The translations under genes were made by a program, and so were the position numbers. A stretch of 64,000 nucleotides of DNA from Chloroflexota bacterium (lineage in GTDB: Bacteria > Chloroflexota > Anaerolineae > UBA7937 > B3-Chlor), in assembly GCA_030603665.1 (NCBI GenBank), contig JAUVXJ010000003.1:211377-275376 (forward strand), in the 5' to 3' direction. The notes under the pieces are model-generated. The model made no database searches. It was not told where the DNA came from and saw nothing but the letters and a program-made list of their open reading frames with translations. Position 1 is the stretch's first letter, and the number at the start of each line of letters is the position of its first letter. Positions 17,930-25,347 of this stretch are shown piece by piece.

Positions 17930-18772
17930 GTGAGACTTGGCAATGTGGAACTGCACGTAGTCAGTGATGGCCGCTCGTGGCTGGACGCTGGCGCACACTT
18001 CGGAATCGTACCGCGTATCCTCTGGGAACCTATCATCGCCCTCGATGAGAGGCACCGCGTTCCCATGGGTCTGAACTGCCTCCTCATTCGGTCGGCTGGA
18101 CAGACAATCGTGGTGGACACCGGCCTGGGTGGCAAGCTCTCGGACAAAGAACGCGACAAGTTCGGGTTCGAGGCCTCGCAGGGTCTGGTAGATCATCTGC
18201 GCGGGCTACGTGTGGCGCCCGAGGACGTGGACATCGTGATCAACACCCATCTCCACGCCGACCACTGTGGCGGCAACACGGTCTTCGGCGTGGGTGGTGA
18301 GCCCATTCCCACTTTTCCACGTGCCGAGTATTGGATCCAGCGGCTGGAATGGGCCGACGCCCGATATCCCAACGAGCGCACCAGCAAGACCTACCTGCCC
18401 GAGAACTTTCTCCCGCCGGAGGAACGCGGACAACTGAGGCTGCTCTCCGGTGACACGCCTGTCACGAAGGACGTGCGCTGCGTGGTGACACCAGGCCACA
18501 CGAGGGCGCACCAGTCGGTCGTCATCCGCTCCCAGGGGCAGACCGCCATCTATCTAGGAGACCTAGCCCCGTGGAAGGAGAACATCGAGAAACTTGCGTG
18601 GACCCCCGCAGCGGACGTGGCGCCCCTGGACAACATCGAGACCAAACGCGCTATCCGCCAGTGGGCCTTGGAGGAGGATGTGTTGCTCCTTTTCGAACAC
18701 GACCCTCGCTTGAGTGCAGGGTACTTGCGACGTCGTGGAGACACCTTCCAGGTAGAAGCCATTGACCTATAG
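17930..18772 (+). CDS. Metallo-beta-lactamase fold hydrolase
   Basis: This 280-residue protein has the zinc motif THLHADHCGG near residue 104, an earlier VDTGLGG strand, and a later VTPGHTRAHQSVVI with the third-site His. A final region with YLGDLAP supplies the bridging Asp. These enzymes hydrolyse thioesters, lactones or phosphodiesters. In a 2-oxoacid oxidoreductase operon a thioesterase-like role (acyl-CoA hydrolysis) is an attractive but unproven guess. The start is GTG 17930, with GAAGGA seven bases upstream and three bases after the vorC stop, so it is translationally linked. Confidence 0.88.
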   Translation: MRLGNVELHVVSDGRSWLDAGAHFGIVPRILWEPIIALDERHRVPMGLNCLLIRSAGQTIVVDTGLGGKLSDKERDKFGFEASQGLVDHLRGLRVAPEDVDIVINTHLHADHCGGNTVFGVGGEPIPTFPRAEYWIQRLEWADARYPNERTSKTYLPENFLPPEERGQLRLLSGDTPVTKDVRCVVTPGHTRAHQSVVIRSQGQTAIYLGDLAPWKENIEKLAWTPAADVAPLDNIETKRAIRQWALEEDVLLLFEHDPRLSAGYLRRRGDTFQVEAIDL

Positions 18773-18815
18773 TGCCGCCACTACCAACCGGCAGACTTGA
18801 CAAAGGATTTGTTCC

Positions 18816-20192
18816 ATGACTATCGCTCCCGACAAGATGCAGATCAGCTGTCCCGCTTGTGCCAGCCCCGTCATGACTGAGGTGTGGCGCGTGGTGGATG
18901 TAGGCCAGCAACCTGACCTCAAGCACCGCATGCTGAGCGGCCAGCTCAACGTTGCCACCTGCCCCAACTGCTCCAACCTCACGGCTGTGGCAACCCCCCT
19001 CGCCTATCACGATCCGGAGAAGGAGCTATTTCTGATCCTCGTTCCCAGCCGGCTTCAGCTCTCCGGGGAGGAGCAGGACAAGGCCATCGGCGAGTTGACC
19101 AACTTGATGATGGACTCGCTCCCCGCCGAACAGCGTAGGGGCTATCTCTTTCAACCCAGGACCTTCTTCTCCATGGAGAGCCTGCGATCCGAGATACTGC
19201 GGGCCGAGGGTATCACGGACGAGATGATGCAGGAGCAGATGCAGAAGAGTCAGCTGATCCGGGACTTGTTGGGGCAGGTGGAGGACGAAGCGAGCTTCAA
19301 GAGTCTGCCGGAAGACAATAGGGAGCAGCTCGACTACGAGTTCTTCCTCTACCTCAGCGCTGTCATCGAACAGGCCAAAGAGGGGGGCGATGAGCCCACA
19401 GCCCAACAGTTGACCGGCCTGCGAACCAGGCTCCAGCAGTTGATGGCGCCCTCAGAAGCTTCGCCTCCAGTGGACCTCGATGGTGGGATGTCCCGGGAGG
19501 AGTTCATCGAGCAACTCCTCTCCTACCAGGATGATGACGACTTCAAGACCGTGATCGCGGTTGCACGCCCTATCATCGACTACGAGTTCTTCCAGACGCT
19601 GACTGGCCAGATAGAGACTGCCGAAAGCCAGGGAGAGCAGGAGAAGGCCCAGCAGTTGACGGACCTGCGGACACGGATACTGGACCTGGTGGACGAGCTG
19701 GACCGGGAGACCAAGGAGGCCCTGGAGAGAGCGACGGGGCTTCTGCGCAAGATCGCGGAGAGCGAAGACATGGAGGCCGCCGCGGAGGAGAACGTTGAGC
19801 AGATCGACGCCGCCTTCCTCTCCGCCCTAGAGGCCAACATTATCGCTGCCCACCAGGCTGGCCAGCAAGAGACAGTGGAGACGCTGAACAAGCTCAAGGA
19901 GCACGTAGCATCCCTCCTGGAGGCTCGCATGCCGCCGGAGATGCGCCTCCTCAATCAGCTACTTTCCTTGCCCGACTTGGACGACCGCAGGGCACTTCTC
20001 CAAGAACAGCAAGATCTAATCAACGAGGACTTCCTCAATCTGCTGGGGCTGATCGTCCAGGACCTGCGTGCGCAGGGGCAGGAAGCGGCGGCAAACCGCC
20101 TGGCGGAGATGGTCCCCGAGGCAGAGGCGTTGCTGGAGACCAAGGAGCAGAATCCCAACACCGAGCAGGAGTCCAAGCGGTCATCCCCCTGA
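18816..20192 (+). CDS. CpXC-domain protein with long helical C-terminus
   Basis: This 458-residue protein starts with a CpXC zinc-ribbon domain (ISCPACASPVMTEVWRVVD, later ATCPNCSNLTAV) of about 130 residues. The rest is acidic, Gln/Glu-rich helix with repeated segments such as DYEFF-x-LT/LS and QQLT-LRTR, which probably form coiled coils. CpXC domains occur widely in Chloroflexota without a defined function. The zinc-binding Cys pairs are intact. It is the last gene of the rightward unit and lies 43 bases after the MBL gene. The cytoplasmic location is inferred from the lack of a signal or membrane segment. Confidence 0.8.
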   Translation: MTIAPDKMQISCPACASPVMTEVWRVVDVGQQPDLKHRMLSGQLNVATCPNCSNLTAVATPLAYHDPEKELFLILVPSRLQLSGEEQDKAIGELTNLMMDSLPAEQRRGYLFQPRTFFSMESLRSEILRAEGITDEMMQEQMQKSQLIRDLLGQVEDEASFKSLPEDNREQLDYEFFLYLSAVIEQAKEGGDEPTAQQLTGLRTRLQQLMAPSEASPPVDLDGGMSREEFIEQLLSYQDDDDFKTVIAVARPIIDYEFFQTLTGQIETAESQGEQEKAQQLTDLRTRILDLVDELDRETKEALERATGLLRKIAESEDMEAAAEENVEQIDAAFLSALEANIIAAHQAGQQETVETLNKLKEHVASLLEARMPPEMRLLNQLLSLPDLDDRRALLQEQQDLINEDFLNLLGLIVQDLRAQGQEAAANRLAEMVPEAEALLETKEQNPNTEQESKRSSP

Positions 20193-20412
20193 AGCGAGAG
20201 TCCACGCAACTGGCATCCCGTTCCTGACGCGTCAGGCACACCTCCGTGAGCCGGCACCAGGGCGGCTGGTTGTAGCACGTCGCTCCACATCCCACGGATC
20301 AGCTGTAAGCGCTCGATTACCCCTCTCCCCTTGACTTATCACTGGCGCACCTCAGGGGAGATCCGGCTCGTCGAGGCAACCGCCGTTGCTCAAGATCTTC
20401 GTCCGACGCTCC

Positions 20413-20441
20413 TTGACATAGAACAAAAGTTCGAGTATAAT
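20413..20441 (+). promoter_or_regulatory. lexA promoter with embedded SOS box
   Basis: A consensus TTGACA (20413-20418) and TATAAT (20436-20441) have 17-base spacing. The spacer contains GAACAAAAGTTC (20421-20432), matching the GAAC-N4-GTTC LexA operator of Gram-positive and Chloroflexota type. LexA binding here would block polymerase, the usual autoregulation. Confidence 0.88.
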
Positions 20442-20480
20442 AGGAATGGTTTCGTCTTTACGAGCCGGAAGGGGGCAGCC

Positions 20481-21110
20481 ATGAACCTGTCAGCGCGCCA
20501 GGAGGCCATCCTGGGATTCATCAGCGAGTTCCTGCAAGAGAACGGATACCCGCCCACCATCCGCGACATCGGTGCGGCCGTGGGTATCTCCTCCACCTCG
20601 GTGGTGAACTACAACCTCAACGTTCTCGAGCGAGAGGGCCACATCGCGAGGGACCGCGACGTCTCTCGCGGCCTGAGGCTCGTGGGCCAGACCCTGGGCC
20701 GCGATGACGTGATCCTGTTGCCTCTATTGGGCAGGATTGCGGCTGGCGACCCCATCCCAGTGCCCGGGGACTCCGTGCCTGAGGATCACCTGGAGCTGGC
20801 ACGAGGCATCGTGAAAGATGATGAGGGACTGTATGCCCTCAAGGTTCAGGGCGAGTCCATGATCGACGCCCTGGTCAATGACGGCGACGTGGTAGTCATG
20901 AAGCACCAGGAGACCGCCGAGAACGGCGATATGGTCGCCGTCTGGCTGCGCGACAGAGAAGAAACCACTCTGAAGAAGTTCTACCACGAAGGGAAGAGGA
21001 TCCGCCTGCAGCCGGCCAACCCCACTATGCAGGCCATCTACGAGGATCCCGCAAACGTGCAGGTTCAGGGCAAAGTGCTGATGGTCATTCGCCAGCTCGA
21101 GGCCGCCTGA
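20481..21110 (+). CDS. lexA: LexA repressor
   Basis: This 209-residue SOS repressor with autoprotease has an N-terminal helix-turn-helix domain (LSARQEAILGFISEFLQENG, then PPTIRDIGAAVGISSTSVV). Its C-terminal S24 peptidase domain has the catalytic Ser in VQGESMIDALVNDGDVVVM and the Lys in ENGDMVAVWLRD. The cleavage-site region lies near IAAGDPIPV. I chose ATG 20481 (MNLSARQ); the open frame extends upstream through the promoter, which cannot be coding. The operator in its promoter shows autoregulation. Confidence 0.96.
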   Translation: MNLSARQEAILGFISEFLQENGYPPTIRDIGAAVGISSTSVVNYNLNVLEREGHIARDRDVSRGLRLVGQTLGRDDVILLPLLGRIAAGDPIPVPGDSVPEDHLELARGIVKDDEGLYALKVQGESMIDALVNDGDVVVMKHQETAENGDMVAVWLRDREETTLKKFYHEGKRIRLQPANPTMQAIYEDPANVQVQGKVLMVIRQLEAA

Positions 21111-21153
21111 ACCTTAAATCCTCGCCATTTCACCCAGAATCGCCCCTCTGAGC

Positions 21154-21202
21154 TTGACACAGAACACCTGTTCTGGTATACTGTGAACTAGAACGGGTGT
21201 TC
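21154..21202 (+). promoter_or_regulatory. Second SOS promoter with two LexA boxes
   Basis: TTGACA (21154-21159) and TATACT (21177-21182) have 17-base spacing. GAACACCTGTTC (21162-21173) fills the spacer and GAACGGGTGTTC (21191-21202) covers the start site. Two operators on one core promoter predict very tight repression until DNA damage. It drives the small genes at 21276 and 21340. Confidence 0.85.
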
Positions 21203-21275
21203 TCTCTCTCTTCCTTGTGCACCATCGCACGGGTCATACCAAGTCGAACACCCCGCTACCCAAAGGAGGGCTGCA

Positions 21276-21317
21276 GTGCAAGAGCATCAGATCGACGGGC
21301 AGAAACTGACGGTGTGA
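21276..21317 (+). CDS. Candidate 13-codon SOS leader peptide
   Basis: A GTG start with an excellent ribosome site (AAAGGAGG, six bases spacing) opens a 13-residue frame (VQEHQIDGQKLTV) ending in TGA at 21317, inside the LexA-controlled transcript and 22 bases before the next gene. It could be a leader peptide, a microprotein, or the decayed start of a lost gene. Only the ribosome site and context support it. Confidence 0.4.
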   Translation: MQEHQIDGQKLTV

Positions 21318-21339
21318 GAGCTGGGACAGGAGGTAGCTC

Positions 21340-21588
21340 GTGGAGATGGGTCTGCTTTGGCATGATGATTCCAAGCTAGACTTCGCCATCAAAGTGCTGG
21401 AGGCGGCGGAACGATACGAGCAGAAGTACGGCACGCCGCCCAACTGCTGTTACGTCCATCCGGAGAGCCTGCCCGACGACCGACCACTCACCAACGGCAT
21501 CAAGGTAGTCGTCAGCCCGGCAGTGCTCCCCAACCACTTCTGGATTGGCATCCGCCTCGGTCCGCGGCTGCGCGAGGCACAGGGCTGA
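21340..21588 (+). CDS. SOS-regulated small orphan protein
   Basis: The protein has 82 residues from the GTG at 21340, with AGGAGG six bases upstream. I do not recognise a domain. It begins LLWHDDSKLDFAIKVLEAAE (helical), then has KYGTPPNCCYVHPESLPDD and a C-terminal beta-rich stretch with IKVVVSPAVLPNHFWIGI. No signal or membrane segment is seen. Its promoter has two LexA boxes, so it is induced by DNA damage together with lexA. It might be a checkpoint, polymerase accessory or toxin-like factor, but nothing in the sequence decides this. Confidence 0.75.
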   Translation: MEMGLLWHDDSKLDFAIKVLEAAERYEQKYGTPPNCCYVHPESLPDDRPLTNGIKVVVSPAVLPNHFWIGIRLGPRLREAQG

Positions 21589-21736
21589 GCACTGAATCCC
21601 CACGCCCGTGCTCGCGTCGGCTCACTGCGTCGGAGGCGCTACGGGGCGGACATCAGACGCCCTTGTTCGATTGTGATAGGATTACTGCTGTCCGACCTCG
21701 ACATCGGACAGGTGCCAAAAGGGGAGGAGCCAGTCC

Positions 21737-22762
21737 ATGCAGAAATGGATGAAGGCTCTCAACGGAGAACCTCTGCCGTGGCTGCTCGAGCAAGACAGCT
21801 ACAACCCTGGCGTGCGCTACCTCGCTCTCACCGAACTGCTTGACAGGCCGCCCGACGACCCAGAGGTGCTAGAGGCGCGCCAAGCTGTGATGTCCACCGG
21901 GCCTGTCCCCACCATTCTGGACGATCAGGCGCCCGAGGGCTTCTGGGTGAAGCCCGGCCCTGGCTACTTCCCCCAGTACCGGGGCACTGTCTGGGCGGTG
22001 ACCATGCTCGGTCAACTGGGCGCCGACGGTGCCGACGCCCGGGTCCAAGAGGGGTGCCAGTACGTCCTAGAGCACAGCGTAGATAAGAACGGCGCCTTCT
22101 CCATGGCCGCCATTCCATCACAGGCCATCCTCTGCCTCAACGGGCACCTGCTGGCCGCTCTTCTGGACCTGGGATGGTTGGGCGACGAGCGCGTGGACAG
22201 AGCCCTGGAATGGGTGGCCAGGATGGTCACCGGCGAAGGCGTCGCACCCACCGAAGAGAAGGGTGCACCGCTGCGCTATCTCAAGTCGGGGACCTGCGGC
22301 CCGGGCTTCTGTTGCGGCCTCAACGCCAAGAAGCCCTGCGCGTGGGGAGCCGTCAACGTCTTGCTGGCCTTCTCCAAGGTACCCAAGAGGGCTCGCACCC
22401 CACTCGTCCAGAGCGCCATAGACACGGGCATCGAGTTCCTGCTGAGCAGAGACCCTGGCATCGCCGATTACCCCAAGGGCGACGCTGCCAAACCCAGCCG
22501 CAGATGGTTCAGCTTTGGCTTCCCGCTCTTCTGGGCCACAGACGTCCTTCAGAGCCTCGAAGTTCTCACCCGGCTCGGCTACGGAGATGATCCACGCCTA
22601 TCCGCGGCCATGGACCTGGTGTTAGGAAAGCAGGACCAACAGGGTCGCTGGACAATGGAGTACTCCTACAACGGCAAGACCCTGGTGGACATCGAGGAGA
22701 AGGGCAAACCCAGCAAGTGGGTCACGCTCCGTGTCCTGCGCGTGCTCAAGCATCGCGAGTAG
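21737..22762 (+). CDS. Toroid-fold (squalene-cyclase/prenyltransferase-like) protein, copy 1
   Basis: This 341-residue protein lacks a signal peptide. Repeated helical pairs with conserved Trp and Gly (LPWLLEQDSYNPGVRYLAL, FWVKPGPGYFPQYRGTVWAV, LQSLEVLTRLGYGDDPRL) resemble alpha/alpha toroid proteins. A Cys-rich segment (GTCGPGFCCGLNAKKPCAWG) may bind metal. No DxDD cyclase acid motif is seen, so catalysis of terpene cyclisation is unlikely. Databases label similar Chloroflexota proteins loosely as NifH, which the sequence does not support: there is no P-loop and no nitrogenase cysteine arrangement. The ATG has GGGGAGGAG upstream. It is duplicated in tandem downstream. Confidence 0.7.
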   Translation: MQKWMKALNGEPLPWLLEQDSYNPGVRYLALTELLDRPPDDPEVLEARQAVMSTGPVPTILDDQAPEGFWVKPGPGYFPQYRGTVWAVTMLGQLGADGADARVQEGCQYVLEHSVDKNGAFSMAAIPSQAILCLNGHLLAALLDLGWLGDERVDRALEWVARMVTGEGVAPTEEKGAPLRYLKSGTCGPGFCCGLNAKKPCAWGAVNVLLAFSKVPKRARTPLVQSAIDTGIEFLLSRDPGIADYPKGDAAKPSRRWFSFGFPLFWATDVLQSLEVLTRLGYGDDPRLSAAMDLVLGKQDQQGRWTMEYSYNGKTLVDIEEKGKPSKWVTLRVLRVLKHRE

Positions 22763-22887
22763 CCTGAGGTGCAGGTGATCAGCGAGACGCTCCGCTCACC
22801 CCGCAGGAATCGACTCCACGCGAGAGGTATGGTAGAATAACCCAGGCCGGAACCTAGTGCAGGATCATCAACCGAGGAGCGCTTACC

Positions 22888-23916
22888 ATGACGCAAGAAT
22901 GGCTCGCGAGACTCAACGACGATCCAATGCCATGGCTCCTGGAGGACGACGCAGCTAACCCCGGAGTACGGTACCTGGCTCTCACGCAGCTGCTGGACAG
23001 GCCTCCAGACGATGCGGAGGTTCTCGATGCCCGTCGTGCGGTGATGTCCACCGGGCACGTCCCCATCATCCTCGAGGCCCAGGAGGCCGATGGGTACTGG
23101 GAAGAGCCTGGCCCCGGCTACCGGCCCAAGTACCGCAGCATAGTCTGGTCGGTTAGCATGCTGGCCCAACTAGGGGCAGACGGCAGCGATCCCCGCATAC
23201 AGAAGGCCTGCGAATATCTGCTGGAACACGCCATCGACAAGAACGGAGCCTTCTCAGCCTCCGCCACACAGGGAGGAGCGATCCTCTGTCTTATGGGAAA
23301 CCTCAGCGCCGCGTTGCTGGACCTAGGGTGGTTGGGCGACGAGCGGCTGGGGGGAGCCATAGAGTGGATGGCCAGGGTCGTCACCGGCGAAGGCATCGCT
23401 CCCCAGGAAGAGCGGGATGCGCCCGTACGCTACCTCAAGTCTGCCACCTGCGCCCCGGGTTTCTGCTGCTCAGCCAACGACAGCAAGCCCTGCGCCTGGG
23501 GCGCGGTGAAGGTGATGATGGCCTTCTCCAAGCTGCCCCACGACGCCCGCACGCCCCTCATCCAAAGAGCCATCGACACCGGCCTGGAGTTCCTTCTCAG
23601 CAAGGACCCAGCCGTCGCCGACTATCCCATGGGGTACAGCACCAAGCCCAGCCGCAGCTGGTTCCAGTTCGGCTTTCCAGTATTCTACGTGACCGACGTC
23701 CTTCAGAACCTGGAAACCCTCACCAGCTTTGGCTATGGGACCGATCCACGTCTCGCGGAGGCCATGGACCTGGTGTCCAGCAAACAGGACAGGGAGGGCC
23801 GTTGGAAGATGCAGTACACCTACAACGGCAAGACGTGGGTGGACATGGAAGAGAAACGCAAGCCCAGCAAATGGGTCACCCTGAGGGCACTGAGAGTACT
23901 GAGACGGGCGCGGTAG
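22888..23916 (+). CDS. Toroid-fold protein, copy 2
   Basis: This 342-residue close paralogue of the preceding gene aligns end to end without large gaps. Shared blocks include NPGVRYLALT-LLDRPPDD and DKNGAFS, the cysteine segment (ATCAPGFCCSANDSKPCAWG), and the C-terminal GKPSKWVTLR-type ending. It starts at ATG 22888 with GAGGAG upstream. A weak promoter-like TAGAAT lies near 22834, so it may be transcribed separately as well as together with copy 1. The two copies have diverged considerably while keeping all cysteines, which suggests that both are functional. Confidence 0.7.
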   Translation: MTQEWLARLNDDPMPWLLEDDAANPGVRYLALTQLLDRPPDDAEVLDARRAVMSTGHVPIILEAQEADGYWEEPGPGYRPKYRSIVWSVSMLAQLGADGSDPRIQKACEYLLEHAIDKNGAFSASATQGGAILCLMGNLSAALLDLGWLGDERLGGAIEWMARVVTGEGIAPQEERDAPVRYLKSATCAPGFCCSANDSKPCAWGAVKVMMAFSKLPHDARTPLIQRAIDTGLEFLLSKDPAVADYPMGYSTKPSRSWFQFGFPVFYVTDVLQNLETLTSFGYGTDPRLAEAMDLVSSKQDREGRWKMQYTYNGKTWVDMEEKRKPSKWVTLRALRVLRRAR

Positions 23917-23940
23917 TACAAAGATGCCCCAGGAGGGTCA

Positions 23941-25305
23941 TCACCTGGCCAGGGCGACGTCCAGCGCCTCGTGCAGGTTGCGCGCCCGCACAACTTCCGG
24001 TTCAGGGGGCAGATCCTTCGACAGTCGAACGGAGCGGGGCAACAGGCAGCGCTTGAACCCCAGCCGCGCCGCTTCGTTGAGCCTCTTTCTGGGCTGGCTG
24101 ATGGAGCGCAACTCCCCCGACAGCCCTATCTCCCCCATGATGGCCAGATCGTGGGCCACCGGTGTATCCCGGTAGCTGGATGCGATGGCCACGGCCACGC
24201 TCAAGTCCGCCGCGGGCTCGTTGATCCTCAGGCCGCCCACCACGTTGACGAACACATCCTGGTCGTGCAGCCGCAACCCCACCCGTTTGCTCAACACGGC
24301 GACCAGGAGCAGCAAGCGGTTGAAGTCTATGCCATTGGCCGTGCGCCGGGGCAGGCCGAAGCTGGTCGTGCTGGTCAGGGCCTGTATCTCCACCAGCAAG
24401 GGGCGCGTGCCCTCCATGGTCACTGCAATGGCCGAACCCGTTCCCTCGGACCGCTCGGAGAGAAAGGCCTCAGAAGGGTTGGTCACCTCCAGCATCCCCT
24501 GCCCGCTCATCTCGAAAACCCCAACCTCGTCGGTGGAGCCAAAGCGGTTCTTCACGCAGCGCAACAGGCGATAGGCATGGAAACGCTCTCCCTCCAGGTA
24601 GAGGACGGTGTCTACCATGTGCTCCAGTACCCTGGGGCCCGCAATGGCACCTTCTTTCGTGACGTGGCCGACGATGAAGATCGGCACCCCCTCCCCCTTG
24701 GCCACATCGGTCAGGCGAGAGGCCGACTGCCGGACCTGGCTGATGTTGCCAGGGGCGGAATCCAGCTCAGGCGCGCGGACCGTTTGTATGGAATCCACCA
24801 CCACCAGTTGCGGTTCGAGTTGGTGAATGTAATCGATGATCAGGTCGACGTCCGTCTCCGTCAGCAGGTAAACCTGCTCGGTGGATAGGCCCAGCCGTTG
24901 CGCACGGCTCTTGATCTGCGGTGCGGACTCCTCACCAGACACGTAGAGCACCTTGCCCAGCGATTCACCGGCCATCGCCGTCACCTGCAGTAGCAGGGTG
25001 GACTTGCCGATTCCCGGATCTCCAGCTATCAGGACCACGGAGCCGGGAACGATGCCGCCTCCCAGCACCCGGCTGAACTCCTTCATGGGGACCGGGATCC
25101 TGTGGAAGCCCTCTGTGGGCACGTCAGCCAGACGCTGGGGTTTGCCGTGCGGGACAACAGAAGACGGTGGAGAGGTTTCCCTGCTCTCCACCGTCTCTAC
25201 CATACTATTCCATTCGCCGCAGTCCTGGCATCGTCCCACCCACTTCAGAGATTGAGCCCCGCACTGCTGGCAAACGTAGAGCGTCCTGGCGCGGCTCTTA
25301 GCCAT
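23941..25305 (-). CDS. radA: DNA repair protein RadA/Sms
   Basis: This 454-residue protein promotes branch migration in recombination. An N-terminal zinc finger (YVCQQCGAQSLKWVGRCQDC) is followed by a RecA-like ATPase with Walker A IAGDPGIGKSTLLLQ, the RadA motif KNRFGSTDEVGVFEM, and a C-terminal Lon-like S16 fold ending at DLAIMGEIGLSGELR. Length and all motifs are normal. It follows clpC by 42 bases on the same strand, the frequent clpC-radA pairing of Gram-positive-like genomes. Confidence 0.97.
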   Translation of the reverse strand: MAKSRARTLYVCQQCGAQSLKWVGRCQDCGEWNSMVETVESRETSPPSSVVPHGKPQRLADVPTEGFHRIPVPMKEFSRVLGGGIVPGSVVLIAGDPGIGKSTLLLQVTAMAGESLGKVLYVSGEESAPQIKSRAQRLGLSTEQVYLLTETDVDLIIDYIHQLEPQLVVVDSIQTVRAPELDSAPGNISQVRQSASRLTDVAKGEGVPIFIVGHVTKEGAIAGPRVLEHMVDTVLYLEGERFHAYRLLRCVKNRFGSTDEVGVFEMSGQGMLEVTNPSEAFLSERSEGTGSAIAVTMEGTRPLLVEIQALTSTTSFGLPRRTANGIDFNRLLLLVAVLSKRVGLRLHDQDVFVNVVGGLRINEPAADLSVAVAIASSYRDTPVAHDLAIMGEIGLSGELRSISQPRKRLNEAARLGFKRCLLPRSVRLSKDLPPEPEVVRARNLHEALDVALAR

Positions 25306-25347
25306 GGACTGATACCTGCCCTTTCCAGGGATCCGACGACCTGACCA

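Noticed and set aside
21737..23916. Nitrogenase NifH
   Set aside because: The two proteins lack a P-loop and the NifH cysteines. The name is a database carry-over for this family.
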